From Bartonella sp. HY038 (lineage in GTDB: Bacteria > Pseudomonadota > Alphaproteobacteria > Rhizobiales > Rhizobiaceae), in NCBI RefSeq assembly GCF_014117425.1, contig NZ_CP059725.1, positions 2,728,001 through 2,792,000 on the forward strand: a DNA stretch of 64,000 nt, written 5' to 3'. The translations under genes were made by a program, and so were the position numbers. The notes under the pieces were generated by a model. That model saw only the letters and a list, made by a program, of their open reading frames with translations. It did no database searches and was not told where the DNA came from. The first letter of the stretch is position 1; each line of letters opens with the position of its first letter. Below are positions 38,592 through 47,066 of this stretch, in pieces.

Positions 38592-39914
38592 TTATTGTGG
38601 TAGGTCCTTATCAGGATTTGGTGGGAATGCAGGATTTTTATCCTCGCCACGCAATAATTTTAATGCTTCACCAAGCTGCACATCATCTTTAGGTTCTTTT
38701 GGAACATAAGCTGCAGATCCTGAACCCTTTTCGTCCTCATTATTGCCTTTAATGTGGTTTTGAAGTTCTGATTCTGCAATGCTTACATTTTTGCCCTTAA
38801 GTTCATCTGGCAATGGTTGCTCCACCAAAATGTCAGGTGTGATACCTTTACCCTGAATTGAACGGCCAGCCGGTGTATAATAAAGTGCAGTAGTTAGACG
38901 CAGCGCACCATTTTCACCAAGTGGTATAATGGTTTGTACAGACCCCTTACCAAAAGATTGCGTACCAAGAATGGTCGCACGGTGATGATCTTGTAAAGCG
39001 CCAGCTACAATTTCAGATGCACTTGCCGAACCGCCATTGATTAAAACAATAATCGGCTTGCCCTTGACTAAATCACCGGGGCGAGCGTCAAAGCGCATGA
39101 TGTTTTGCTCATTGCGGCCACGGGTTGAAACAATTTCCCCTTTATCAAGGAACGCATCTGAAACGCTTACCGCCTGATCCAAGAGACCACCAGGATTGAG
39201 GCGCAAATCAAGCACATAGCCTTTGAGCTTATCTGCTGGAATTTTGCTTTCAATGTCGTCAATTGCCTTTTTTAGATCGGTGCTGGTTTGCTCGGTAAAT
39301 TGAATAATGCGGATGTAACCAACGTCATTTTCAACACGGTAGCGTACTGCCTTAACTTTAATGATGGCACGCTTGATAGTAATATCAATCGGCTTATCGG
39401 CACCTTGGCGCACAAGGGTAAGAGTAATATCGGTACCTACTTCACCACGCATAGTATCAACAGCATCATTTAAAGATTTGCCGCGAACTTCTTCACCATT
39501 AATTTTAACAATTAAATCGCCAGCAAGAACACCAGCGCGTGATGCCGGAGTATCATCAATTGGTGCAATAACCTTAACGGCGTCATTTTCCATGGTTACT
39601 TCTATACCAAGACCACCAAATTCGCCCTTAGTTGACACCCGCATATCGTTAGCAGCTTCTGGGTCAAGATAAGATGAATGCGGATCTAGCGATGAAAGCA
39701 TGCCATTAATTGCACTTTCAACCAATTTTTTATCATCGGGCGGCGTTACATATTGATCGCGCACCCTTTCGAAAATATCGCCAAAAACGGCAAGCTGGCG
39801 ATAAACATCTGTGTTTGTCTTATCCGCACTCGGCGCCGCATAAGACTGCACCATAATCATGGAAGTTGCCCCCAAAAGCGCTCCTGCCAGTGCAATAGTT
39901 ATTTTACGAATCAT
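38592..39914 (-). CDS. ctpA: Carboxy-terminal processing protease (S41)
   Basis: 440 residues. An N-terminal signal/anchor (KITIALAGALLGATSMIM), a PDZ domain (GGLGIEVTMENDAVKVIAPIDDTPASRAGVLAGDLIVKING) and the S41 protease core. Ser is in GGSASASEIVAGALQDH and the catalytic Lys in GTQSFGKGSVQT. It cleaves envelope proteins at the C-terminus, and CtpA family members control peptidoglycan hydrolases. The start ATG overlaps the envC stop (ATGA), so the two are coupled. The longer frame would start inside envC. rppH, the usual downstream neighbour, is absent. Confidence 0.95.
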   Translation of the reverse strand: MIRKITIALAGALLGATSMIMVQSYAAPSADKTNTDVYRQLAVFGDIFERVRDQYVTPPDDKKLVESAINGMLSSLDPHSSYLDPEAANDMRVSTKGEFGGLGIEVTMENDAVKVIAPIDDTPASRAGVLAGDLIVKINGEEVRGKSLNDAVDTMRGEVGTDITLTLVRQGADKPIDITIKRAIIKVKAVRYRVENDVGYIRIIQFTEQTSTDLKKAIDDIESKIPADKLKGYVLDLRLNPGGLLDQAVSVSDAFLDKGEIVSTRGRNEQNIMRFDARPGDLVKGKPIIVLINGGSASASEIVAGALQDHHRATILGTQSFGKGSVQTIIPLGENGALRLTTALYYTPAGRSIQGKGITPDILVEQPLPDELKGKNVSIAESELQNHIKGNNEDEKGSGSAAYVPKEPKDDVQLGEALKLLRGEDKNPAFPPNPDKDLPQ

Positions 39915-41215
39915 CCTTGTCCCTTTCCGGCTTGACCTCGTACCCACCAAGATTCGGGGTCAACGGGCTTTCCTTCTTTTCTAATCTCAATGTAAAGCAT
40001 TGATACGCTTTTGCCTATATCCAATGCAGTTGCGCTCGCAATAAATTGTCTGTCCATTGAACCTATTGGTTCGCCTTGCAAAACAACTTGTCCCGGCGTT
40101 ACATCCAATTGCTCTAGTCCGGCAAGTATAATATGATAATTTTGCCCAACATCAATAATTAACATTTGCCCATAGGAACGAAAACTGCCTGCATAACGCA
40201 CAATTCCTTCCGCTGGACTTAAAACAATAGCTCCCGCATCAGTCTCATAGGTTTCGCCTTGCGAATTTTTACTAAATCCAGAAACCTTTCTACCCAATAC
40301 AGGTAAAGCCAAACGACCTTTCAACTTATTAAAATCAGCACGTAACGCTAGCATTGTCGGCTCGCCTTGCTGATTACCGACAGCGTCTCCAAATTGAAAC
40401 TTACTTTGACGTTCCAATTCGACAACAAGATCTTGCACGGACTGAGCCTTTTGCGCAAGTTCATCCATATGCAAGCGCTCATTTTCCAAACTTTCTTCAG
40501 ATTTTTGTTGCAACTTAGCTTTTTCAGCCAATAAAAGTTGTAAACGCTTCTTTTCCTGCCTTTGGGCAGAAACTGAATTTTCAAGTTCTTGTGTTTCGTG
40601 TTTGACTTCGCTTTCGACAACCTCAAGCTCGCGTAAGGTAACATTTAATGCTTCCATGCGTTGGCGCATATCTGGAACAACCGCACCAAGAAGAGCCGCA
40701 CTGCGCACCGCTTGCAATGCATCATCAGGATGGACAAGAATTGCTGGTGGAGGCTTAAGACCAAGCCGCTCTATAGCAGCCAATACTTCAGAAAACTCAG
40801 CGCGCCTTTTTGCAAGTCTTTTTTCAACCACTTGTTTTTCATCGAATAAACCAGCAAGACGAAATTCACCACGTTGAACGGCTTCAGCTAAGTGCCGCTC
40901 TTGGCTAGCGCTATCTACCAAAGCTTGCGTCAAACTATGTTGGTCTTTTTTCAAACCATCTACTTCTATTAAGAGTTCTGCTGCTCGCTCCTTGGACAGC
41001 GTCATATTTTGCTCTATTTCTTCCAAGGCTTTATTGGCTAAGGCTTTACCATCATTTGGGCGATTATCTTGCGCGAAAACGAAATTTATAGAAAATAAAA
41101 CGAAAATAGCAACTAAAGCCAAATGCAAACTTACAGCCAAACGCTGCCCCGCAGCCAATTGAGGCAGCGGAAACAAATGCTTATCCATATTTGGGCGCTT
41201 TAGAGTTTTAATCAT
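39911..41215 (-). CDS. Murein hydrolase activator, EnvC family (degenerate LytM domain)
   Basis: 434 residues. A hydrophobic export signal ends near FVFAQ (about residue 49), a long coiled coil spans about 60-290, and a C-terminal LytM/M23 fold follows. The zinc ligands of active M23 peptidases are absent: the HxxxD region reads TDAGAIVLSPAEGIVRYAG, and the HxH strand is YHIILAGLEQLD. This matches EnvC/NlpD-type proteins that activate amidases without cutting peptidoglycan. It is coupled with ctpA downstream, a conserved pair in the order. An in-frame ATG at 41188 is an alternative start. Confidence 0.9.
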   Translation of the reverse strand: MIKTLKRPNMDKHLFPLPQLAAGQRLAVSLHLALVAIFVLFSINFVFAQDNRPNDGKALANKALEEIEQNMTLSKERAAELLIEVDGLKKDQHSLTQALVDSASQERHLAEAVQRGEFRLAGLFDEKQVVEKRLAKRRAEFSEVLAAIERLGLKPPPAILVHPDDALQAVRSAALLGAVVPDMRQRMEALNVTLRELEVVESEVKHETQELENSVSAQRQEKKRLQLLLAEKAKLQQKSEESLENERLHMDELAQKAQSVQDLVVELERQSKFQFGDAVGNQQGEPTMLALRADFNKLKGRLALPVLGRKVSGFSKNSQGETYETDAGAIVLSPAEGIVRYAGSFRSYGQMLIIDVGQNYHIILAGLEQLDVTPGQVVLQGEPIGSMDRQFIASATALDIGKSVSMLYIEIRKEGKPVDPESWWVRGQAGKGQG

Positions 41216-41432
41216 GACACTTTATATGAGGTGATATTGGCAAAAATCAGATTACAAATATTTTTTGGCTTTTACTAACGATTTTTATTCTATTATTACA
41301 AATAATTAATATAAAACTAAAACACTATAAATTTTATAGTAATTGATATTTCAAAACAACAAAAACAAGCCAAATGATTATCAATCACCTAGGCAGATGT
41401 AAAGCCTGTAAATATATCATTTTATAAAGGGA

Positions 41433-41548
41433 AAAAGAAAAAGGCTGCGCGGGAGGAGATGCGCAGCCTTTCAATCTCGAATATGGCTTGGGAGGAGGAA
41501 GATGCCATATTCAGCATGGGCTCTTGGGAGGAGGAGTAGAGCCCAGTG
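41433..41548 (-). ncRNA. Cuckoo / alpha-r14-like small RNA with three anti-Shine-Dalgarno hairpins
   Basis: Read on the minus strand, three perfect hairpins follow one another: stem 1 TGGGCTCT/AGAGCCCA (41517-41545), stem 2 GAATATGGC/GCCATATTC (41479-41512), stem 3 AAGGCTGCGC/GCGCAGCCTT (41441-41470). Every loop shows CTCCTCCC, complementary to the Shine-Dalgarno sequence. Stem 3 runs into a T-rich tract and serves as terminator. A good -35/-10 pair lies just upstream, giving an RNA of about 115 nt that starts almost at hairpin 1. This is the architecture of the alphaproteobacterial cuckoo/alpha-r14 RNAs. A 60-codon open frame over it is a shadow. Confidence 0.85.
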
Positions 41549-41554
41549 ACCATA

Positions 41555-41583
41555 TGTATATTTCAAACGATTTAGTTTCACAA
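41555..41583 (-). promoter_or_regulatory. Promoter of the three-hairpin small RNA
   Basis: On the minus strand TTGTGA (41583-41578), a 17-base spacer, then TATACA (41560-41555). The expected start falls near 41547, immediately before hairpin 1. It resembles a housekeeping sigma promoter. Confidence 0.7.
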
Positions 41584-41639
41584 CCAACAATAATGCATAG
41601 CTGACATGCACTAACCGCAAAAGGAATTTGAAACAGAAT

Positions 41640-42881
41640 TTAAATTGCCTCACCTTTTAATAAACGGGGTGAATCATTGCTAAGACCCGACGCTTCTTTA
41701 ATGAAATAATTTTTCAGCGCCGGCAAACGATCTACAACTCCAAGACCAAAGTCGCGAAGCGCCCGCAATGGCGTAAAATCATTAGAGAACATGCGGTTTA
41801 AAACATCGGTGGTAATGCCCATCCGCACAGTTTCATAACGACGCCAACGCTCGTAACGCTCCAATGCTGACATTGCGCCAATATCAAGTCCAAGGCGGGT
41901 AGTTTCAACAATAACTTCAGCAAGGGCAGCAACATCGCGGAAACCCAAATTTAGCCCCTGCCCTGAAATAGGATGAATACCATGGGCGGCATCGCCAGCC
42001 AATGCAAAGCGTGGACGAACAAAATCGCGCGCCAGAGTTAGACCAAAAGGAAAGCCGCGTTTTTCGCCTTCAAGGCGAATAGCACCCAAATGGTGACCAA
42101 AGCGCATTTCAAGCTCAGCCTCAAACACAATGTCATCACTTGCCAATAATTTCTTGGCATTTTCTTCTGACTCATTCCAAACTAGTGACGAGCGGTTGCC
42201 TTTAAGCGGCAAAATAGCAAAAGGTCCTGCGGGTAAAAAATGCTCCTCAGCACGGCCATTATGGGGGCGCTCATGTGATACGGTACACACAATACCAACT
42301 TGGCCGTAAGGCCAATAAAGCGTTTTAATACCAGCCTTATCACGCATTTTAGAGCGAACGCCGTCAGCCCCAACCAAAAGTTTTGATTGATAAACCTCAC
42401 CATTATCAAGATAAATACGCACATGATTATCAAAGGTTTCAAAATTTTCAACCTTGACACCTTCATGAACAATAACCCCAAGCTCACTGGCTTTTGCATG
42501 TAACGACGCATTCAAATGCCTATTTTCCACCATATAAGCAAAGGGTTCACCAGGATTAACATCGCCTTCAAAAGTTAGAAAAATGGGACGCACCGGATCC
42601 GACAAGCGCGAATCTGTTATAACCATATCAGTGATAGGCTGAGAAAGTGGCAATACCTCTTGCCAGCAATTTAAATGGTCGAGCATACGCACTGCGGCAG
42701 CGGCAATAGCTGAAGCGCGAGGATCATTTTTCCATGCACCGGGTTTGCCTGCATCAATAATAACCACATTAAGCTGCGGCGCGGCTTTTTTTACTGCCAC
42801 CGCCAGAGAAAGACCAACATATGCGCCACCTGCAATAACAAGATCGACATTTTTGCCATCAATGGATTGAGCCTTAGTCAT
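41640..42881 (-). CDS. FAD-dependent hydroxylase of the UbiH/UbiF/COQ6 family
   Basis: 413 residues. A flavoprotein monooxygenase of ubiquinone ring hydroxylation. The N-terminal FAD motif VDLVIAGGAYVGLSLAVAV has GGAYVG instead of the usual GGGxxG. The middle motif is LLVGADGVRSKMRDKAG, and the second FAD/ribityl motif is FALAGDAAHGIHPISGQGLNLGFRDVAALAEVI. Which ring position it hydroxylates cannot be told. Its stop lies just before the small RNA locus; the sRNA has its own promoter partly in the intergenic space. Confidence 0.93.
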   Translation of the reverse strand: MTKAQSIDGKNVDLVIAGGAYVGLSLAVAVKKAAPQLNVVIIDAGKPGAWKNDPRASAIAAAAVRMLDHLNCWQEVLPLSQPITDMVITDSRLSDPVRPIFLTFEGDVNPGEPFAYMVENRHLNASLHAKASELGVIVHEGVKVENFETFDNHVRIYLDNGEVYQSKLLVGADGVRSKMRDKAGIKTLYWPYGQVGIVCTVSHERPHNGRAEEHFLPAGPFAILPLKGNRSSLVWNESEENAKKLLASDDIVFEAELEMRFGHHLGAIRLEGEKRGFPFGLTLARDFVRPRFALAGDAAHGIHPISGQGLNLGFRDVAALAEVIVETTRLGLDIGAMSALERYERWRRYETVRMGITTDVLNRMFSNDFTPLRALRDFGLGVVDRLPALKNYFIKEASGLSNDSPRLLKGEAI

Positions 42882-43121
42882 CGTGGTTTTACTCCTGATC
42901 GGATCGTTTTTTGTCTTTCATTTGATTTTTCATAAAATCAAATGCGCCCACCATATTACTGTTCTTCACCAAGAATACAAGAAGAAGTGTATACCCAATG
43001 ATTGACTCTGACTTTAATGCCGGTTTAAAAAATATTATAAGGGTTGAAATTATATAAACACGGCAAGTATGCGAATTGAACCTCGCCGATTTTCAAAGAT
43101 TAAAAATGGGAGTTTAAGATC

Positions 43122-43982
43122 ATGGTCAAACAGGTTGATGCACTTTTAAATATTCTCGATCTGGAAATGATTGATATTGATCTTTTTCGCGGTCAAAGTG
43201 GTACTTCCCTTTGGCAACGCGTTTTTGGTGGCCATGTGATTTCGCAATCCTTAGTTGCTGCACAAAACACGGTAGAAAGCACACGTTTTGTTCACTCTCT
43301 GCATGCTTATTTCATGCGACCTGGCGACCCAGAACACCCGATTATTTATCATGTAACCCGCTTGCGTGATGGCCGCAGCTTTTCAACACGCCATGTTATT
43401 GCCAGCCAAAATGGTAAACCAATCTTTACCATGACTGCATCCTTTCAGGTGGAAGAACAAGGCCTTGAACATTATATGGCAATGCCTGACAATGTGCCAA
43501 TGCCCGAAGATATAAAGGATGACCCCAGCGCCAACCAAAAACTCATGGAAAAAATGCCCGAGGATATGCAACGTTATTGGCGTTGGGATCGGCCATTTGC
43601 GTTGCGCCCCGTTTCACTTGAGCATTATATTAGCGATGAAAAACTGCCGCCGCGTCATGGCGTTTGGGTAAAGCTATTTGATGAAATTCCACAAAATCCA
43701 CAGTTAAATGCAGCAATGCTGGCCTATGTATCCGATACAACCATTCTTGACACTGCGCTTTTTGCCCATGGTCTTTCAATTACCGACCCATCAATTCAAG
43801 CCGCTAGCCTTGACCATGCGATGTGGTTTCACCGTCCATTTTCTTTTGATGACTGGTTATTTTATTATCAAGATAGCCCAAGTTCAAGTGGTGCGCGTGG
43901 GTTTAGCCGTGGCCTTATTTATGACCGCCAAGGTGTTTTGGTGGCCTCTGTTACGCAAGAAGGGCTTATTCGCAAAATCTAA
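43122..43982 (+). CDS. tesB: Acyl-CoA thioesterase II
   Basis: 286 residues with the double hot-dog fold of TesB: LFRGQSGTSLWQRVFGGHVISQSLVAA, HSLHAYFMRPGDPEHPIIYHVTRLRDGRSFSTRHVIA, and in the second half YVSDTTILDTALFAHG and ASLDHAMWFHRPFSFDDWLFY. It hydrolyses medium- and long-chain acyl-CoA. GGGAG precedes the ATG. It is a single gene flanked by spacers, with a palindrome after it. Confidence 0.95.
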   Translation: MVKQVDALLNILDLEMIDIDLFRGQSGTSLWQRVFGGHVISQSLVAAQNTVESTRFVHSLHAYFMRPGDPEHPIIYHVTRLRDGRSFSTRHVIASQNGKPIFTMTASFQVEEQGLEHYMAMPDNVPMPEDIKDDPSANQKLMEKMPEDMQRYWRWDRPFALRPVSLEHYISDEKLPPRHGVWVKLFDEIPQNPQLNAAMLAYVSDTTILDTALFAHGLSITDPSIQAASLDHAMWFHRPFSFDDWLFYYQDSPSSSGARGFSRGLIYDRQGVLVASVTQEGLIRKI

Positions 43983-44015
43983 TTATTCTGTGCTCTAAAC
44001 TTTAGCAAATGCAAT

Positions 44016-44052
44016 TATGGGTAATGTTGAATTTCGTGAGACATTACCCATA
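44016..44052. repeat. Perfect 12-bp inverted repeat after tesB
   Basis: TATGGGTAATGT / ACATTACCCATA with a 13-nt loop, 33 bases past the tesB stop. The following bases are A-rich, so it is not a classical terminator in this direction; a 3' mRNA stabilising hairpin is possible. Confidence 0.6.
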
Positions 44053-44288
44053 AAAGCTATAAAACATTGAGCATTAAATTGATCGACAGGTAAAATTAAA
44101 ACCAATTAATTTAATTTTTTCACCAAAAACCAAGATACATCGAAAAACCTAATGTATTTAATAGTGTAAATTTTACATAAGATAAGTTGCAGTTTTAATA
44201 AAGACAAAATTTCTCGATTAATTTTTTTAAATTTTAAAAAATTTATTTATATTTAAAAAACACTCAAAGCCTAAACCACTGTGTTTAT
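44053..44288. other. AT-rich spacer upstream of nirK
   Basis: With the neighbouring hairpin and promoter, part of a 380-bp gene-free stretch. Very AT-rich; no gene or further motif recognised. Confidence 0.5.
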
Positions 44289-44327
44289 TTGTTTTAAATC
44301 AATGTTTTTTTTAGCAGTTAGTATAAT
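44289..44327 (+). promoter_or_regulatory. nirK: FNR/NnrR-type box and -10 element of nirK
   Basis: TTGTTTTAAATCAA (44289-44302) fits the TTG-N8-CAA core and almost the full FNR/Dnr palindrome TTGAT-N4-ATCAA. A TATAAT (44322-44327) follows 19 bases later, so the box is centred near -40 relative to the expected start, as for class II Crp/FNR-type activation. Which regulator binds (FnrN, NnrR or Dnr-like) cannot be told. Confidence 0.7.
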
Positions 44328-44362
44328 ATTGACATTATAATAACTTTAAAGGATGCATCACT

Positions 44363-45499
44363 ATGGTTAGGTTAAACAATATAAACCGACGCAATCTTTT
44401 AACCGGAGCTGCTGCAATTGGGGTCGTTGCACCAATTATTATTGATCGCGCCTTTGGACAAGATAATACCAATAAAGCAGATGTCAAAAATGAAGAAGAC
44501 ATTGCACATTTACCACGAAAAAAAATTGAACTTGTTGCACCTCCATTTGTGCATGCTCATGAACAAGCGACCAATAGCGGTCCTTGTATCATTGAAGTTA
44601 CCATGACTTGTGAAGAAAAACTTATAACATTAGATGATCAAGGCACTAAGACTTGGGCAATGACATTTAATGGCTCAGTTCCAGGACCATTACTTGTTGT
44701 TCATGAAGGCGATTATGTTGAACTTACCCTTATAAATCCTGCAACCAACCTTTTAACCCATAATATTGATTTTCATGCTTCTACTGGTGCCATGGGCGGC
44801 GGGTCACTTACCCAAATTGCACCAGGAGAAAAAACAATTCTTCGTTTTAAGGCTGATAGAGCAGGCACATTTGTTTACCATTGCGCAGCACCTGGAATGG
44901 CTCCTTGGCACGTCACAAGCGGTATGAATGGTGCCATTATGGTGCTACCTCGCCAAGGCTTGAGTGACGGCAAAGGCACTAAGCTTCATTACGATAAAAT
45001 TTATTATATCGGCGAACAAGATTTTTATATTCCCAAAGATAAAGATGGTAACTATAAAGAATATGAAAATATTACGGATAGTTACGAAGACACATTAAAG
45101 GTCATGAAAGGACTTATTCCTACTCATTTGGTTTTTAATGGTTCCGTTGGTGCTTTAACCGACAAAAATGCATTAACAGCATCGGTTGGCGAAACTGTTT
45201 TATTTGTACATTCTCAAGCAAATAGAGACACACGTCCACATTTAATTGGTGGGCATGGTGACTTTGTTTGGAACACAGGCAAATTTGCAAATATGCCCGA
45301 ACGAAACATGGAAACATGGTTTATTCCAGGTGGTGCCGCAGGTGCAGCTCTCTATACGTTTAAACAACCCGGCACTTATGTCTATCTTAATCACAACCTT
45401 ATAGAGGCGTTTGAACTTGGAGCTTTAGCACAAGTTAAGGTGACAGGCGAATGGAATAATGACTTAATGAAGCAAGTATTGCCAGCGACCGCCATTTAA
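44363..45499 (+). CDS. nirK: Copper-containing nitrite reductase, NO-forming
   Basis: 378 residues. NirK reduces nitrite to nitric oxide in the periplasm during denitrification. The N-terminal [12 protein letters not shown] is a twin-arginine export signal. Type 1 copper ligands are H133, C174, H183 and M188; type 2 copper ligands include H138 and H173, with a third His in [10 protein letters not shown]. The catalytic Asp is D136 (HNIDFH) and the second catalytic His lies in [26 protein letters not shown] is nearly canonical. The gene stands alone: no nirV follows, and no nor or nnrR gene is in the window. nnrS is 4 kb away. Confidence 0.97.
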   Translation: MVRLNNINRRNLLTGAAAIGVVAPIIIDRAFGQDNTNKADVKNEEDIAHLPRKKIELVAPPFVHAHEQATNSGPCIIEVTMTCEEKLITLDDQGTKTWAMTFNGSVPGPLLVVHEGDYVELTLINPATNLLTHNIDFHASTGAMGGGSLTQIAPGEKTILRFKADRAGTFVYHCAAPGMAPWHVTSGMNGAIMVLPRQGLSDGKGTKLHYDKIYYIGEQDFYIPKDKDGNYKEYENITDSYEDTLKVMKGLIPTHLVFNGSVGALTDKNALTASVGETVLFVHSQANRDTRPHLIGGHGDFVWNTGKFANMPERNMETWFIPGGAAGAALYTFKQPGTYVYLNHNLIEAFELGALAQVKVTGEWNNDLMKQVLPATAI

Positions 45500-45534
45500 C
45501 CTGTTTTAGCACTCTTCATTTTAATGCAATATAG

Positions 45535-45580
45535 CCAGATTAGCGTGATTTAAATTCAAATCGCGCTAATCTGGTTTTTT
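45535..45580 (+). terminator. Terminator after nirK
   Basis: 17-bp stem beginning CCAGATTAGCG with its complement (one G-T pair), followed by six T. Confidence 0.92.
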
Positions 45581-45898
45581 GTTTTTTAAAGCTTTATTAT
45601 CAGTGGCATTTTTTTGCTATTGATATTTTTAAATTTTGCGTACATCTATTGTACAAGGATTAATTAAATTGCAAAAATAATTATTTAATACTATAAGTTA
45701 TTTAATATCATTATCGATATATTAATAAGAATTATTATAATTTTGAAATTTGGCATTTTAACACTTATTACCATTTTTAAAGCTTATTTAATTGTAAAGT
45801 TTAAAAGACCCTTGCAAATAAAAATACTTTAATTAATGATTGCATAAAAATTTTTAATAAATCATCTATTTATATAATTTTAAAGGAAATGAAGTTTT
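45581..45898. other. Very AT-rich spacer
   Basis: About 320 bp between the nirK terminator and the DUF2125 gene. Nothing recognised except the AAAGGAAATGAAG ribosome binding region at the right edge. Confidence 0.5.
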
Positions 45899-46936
45899 AT
45901 GAACTTCCCAGAGAGCCCGCCAAAATCATGCACCCGCCCAGCCAAAAAGCGTTTCTGGCGCATTATTGGAAGCGTGGTTTTAGCGGTATTTGTTCTTTAT
46001 AGCATTGCTTGGTATTTTTTATCAGCCCATGTGCAAAAAGTGATTGAGGAACGCCTTGCAGCTTCTGCTGATCGTGGCATGATTATTTATTGCGAAAATT
46101 TACATAAAACTGGTTTCCCCCTGCGCATTGGCAGCGCATGTGACAGTATTAACTATCAATGGCCAACAGCAGGCATTGCTATTTCGACCAATGGCTTTGT
46201 TGCAAGTGCCCCTATTTTTGCGCCACGTTGGCGCTTATTACAAGCAACCTCACCCGCCAATTTTGAAATACCCGGTCTGAAGCCGATTGGCGCAAATTGG
46301 CAAAGATTGCAAATCGATTCAGAATTAGAGCACGGCCATGTGAGCGAGTTAAACTTACGCATTGATCAACTTGAAATGCATAATTTTGATGACAATCGCC
46401 AAGAGATTGGACTTTTAAAAGCCGATTTTATCCGCCTCGTATCAAATATAGATAGCGCAGCAATGCATATTGATCTCACTTATGATCAATTAATCTTGCC
46501 GCTGTCGATTAGTGGCAACACCATAGTTTTACCAGCCATTAATGGTAAGATGATAATCAACCTTTATGAACCACAGCAATTGCTTCAGCCATCAATTGGT
46601 CCATGGAGTAATCGCTTACGCTCAATGCAGGGTAATATTGAAAATGCCAGCTTAGAATTTGAAGGTGGTGGCGCATTTAGCCTTTCGGGAAAGTTTAATT
46701 TTTCTCAAGATGGTTATCTTAATGGCAACTTTCAGATTGCTTTTATAAATACAATCGACCTAAGCCAGAAATTACGCACTATATTCCCAGCGCAATCATC
46801 CAATATTAGTAGTTTTTTCTTTGCTCTTAATTCACTTCCTAAAGATCAAAACGGCAATCCAATTGTTAATTTTAATGTAAAACACGGCGAAATTAGCGCG
46901 TTATTTTTCAAATTGGGACACATTCCTCCCGTTTAA
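45899..46936 (+). CDS. DUF2125 domain-containing protein
   Basis: 345 residues. One N-terminal membrane anchor (IIGSVVLAVFVLYSIAWYFL) preceded by a basic stretch; the rest is periplasmic. The family pattern is clear: VIEERLAASADRGMIIYCENLHKTGFPLRIGSACDSI, then APIFAPRWRL and SPANFEIPGL. DUF2125 is found widely in alphaproteobacteria and is AsmA-like in layout; function unknown. AAAGGAA precedes the ATG. Confidence 0.88.
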   Translation: MNFPESPPKSCTRPAKKRFWRIIGSVVLAVFVLYSIAWYFLSAHVQKVIEERLAASADRGMIIYCENLHKTGFPLRIGSACDSINYQWPTAGIAISTNGFVASAPIFAPRWRLLQATSPANFEIPGLKPIGANWQRLQIDSELEHGHVSELNLRIDQLEMHNFDDNRQEIGLLKADFIRLVSNIDSAAMHIDLTYDQLILPLSISGNTIVLPAINGKMIINLYEPQQLLQPSIGPWSNRLRSMQGNIENASLEFEGGGAFSLSGKFNFSQDGYLNGNFQIAFINTIDLSQKLRTIFPAQSSNISSFFFALNSLPKDQNGNPIVNFNVKHGEISALFFKLGHIPPV

Positions 46937-46977
46937 ATTGCATATACTTTTCATATAATTTTCAAGGAAACGAATAA

Positions 46978-47009
46978 AGGGCATTTACCTTCTACAAGTT
47001 AAATGCCCT
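46978..47009. terminator. Inverted repeat between convergent DUF2125 and rtcB-like genes
   Basis: Arms AGGGCATTTA / TAAATGCCCT with a 12-nt loop, between two convergent stops. Short T/A runs only; probably a weak bidirectional terminator. Confidence 0.5.
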
Positions 47010-47066
47010 AAATGCTTAAAAAACGCCTAATATGGGCTAAATCTTAATTTTCATTAGTTAGCAAAC

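Noticed and set aside
41471..41653. 60-codon minus-strand open frame downstream of the ubiH-like gene
   Set aside because: It runs through two of the sRNA hairpins, has no good ribosome binding site and looks unlike a protein; the RNA structure explains the sequence.
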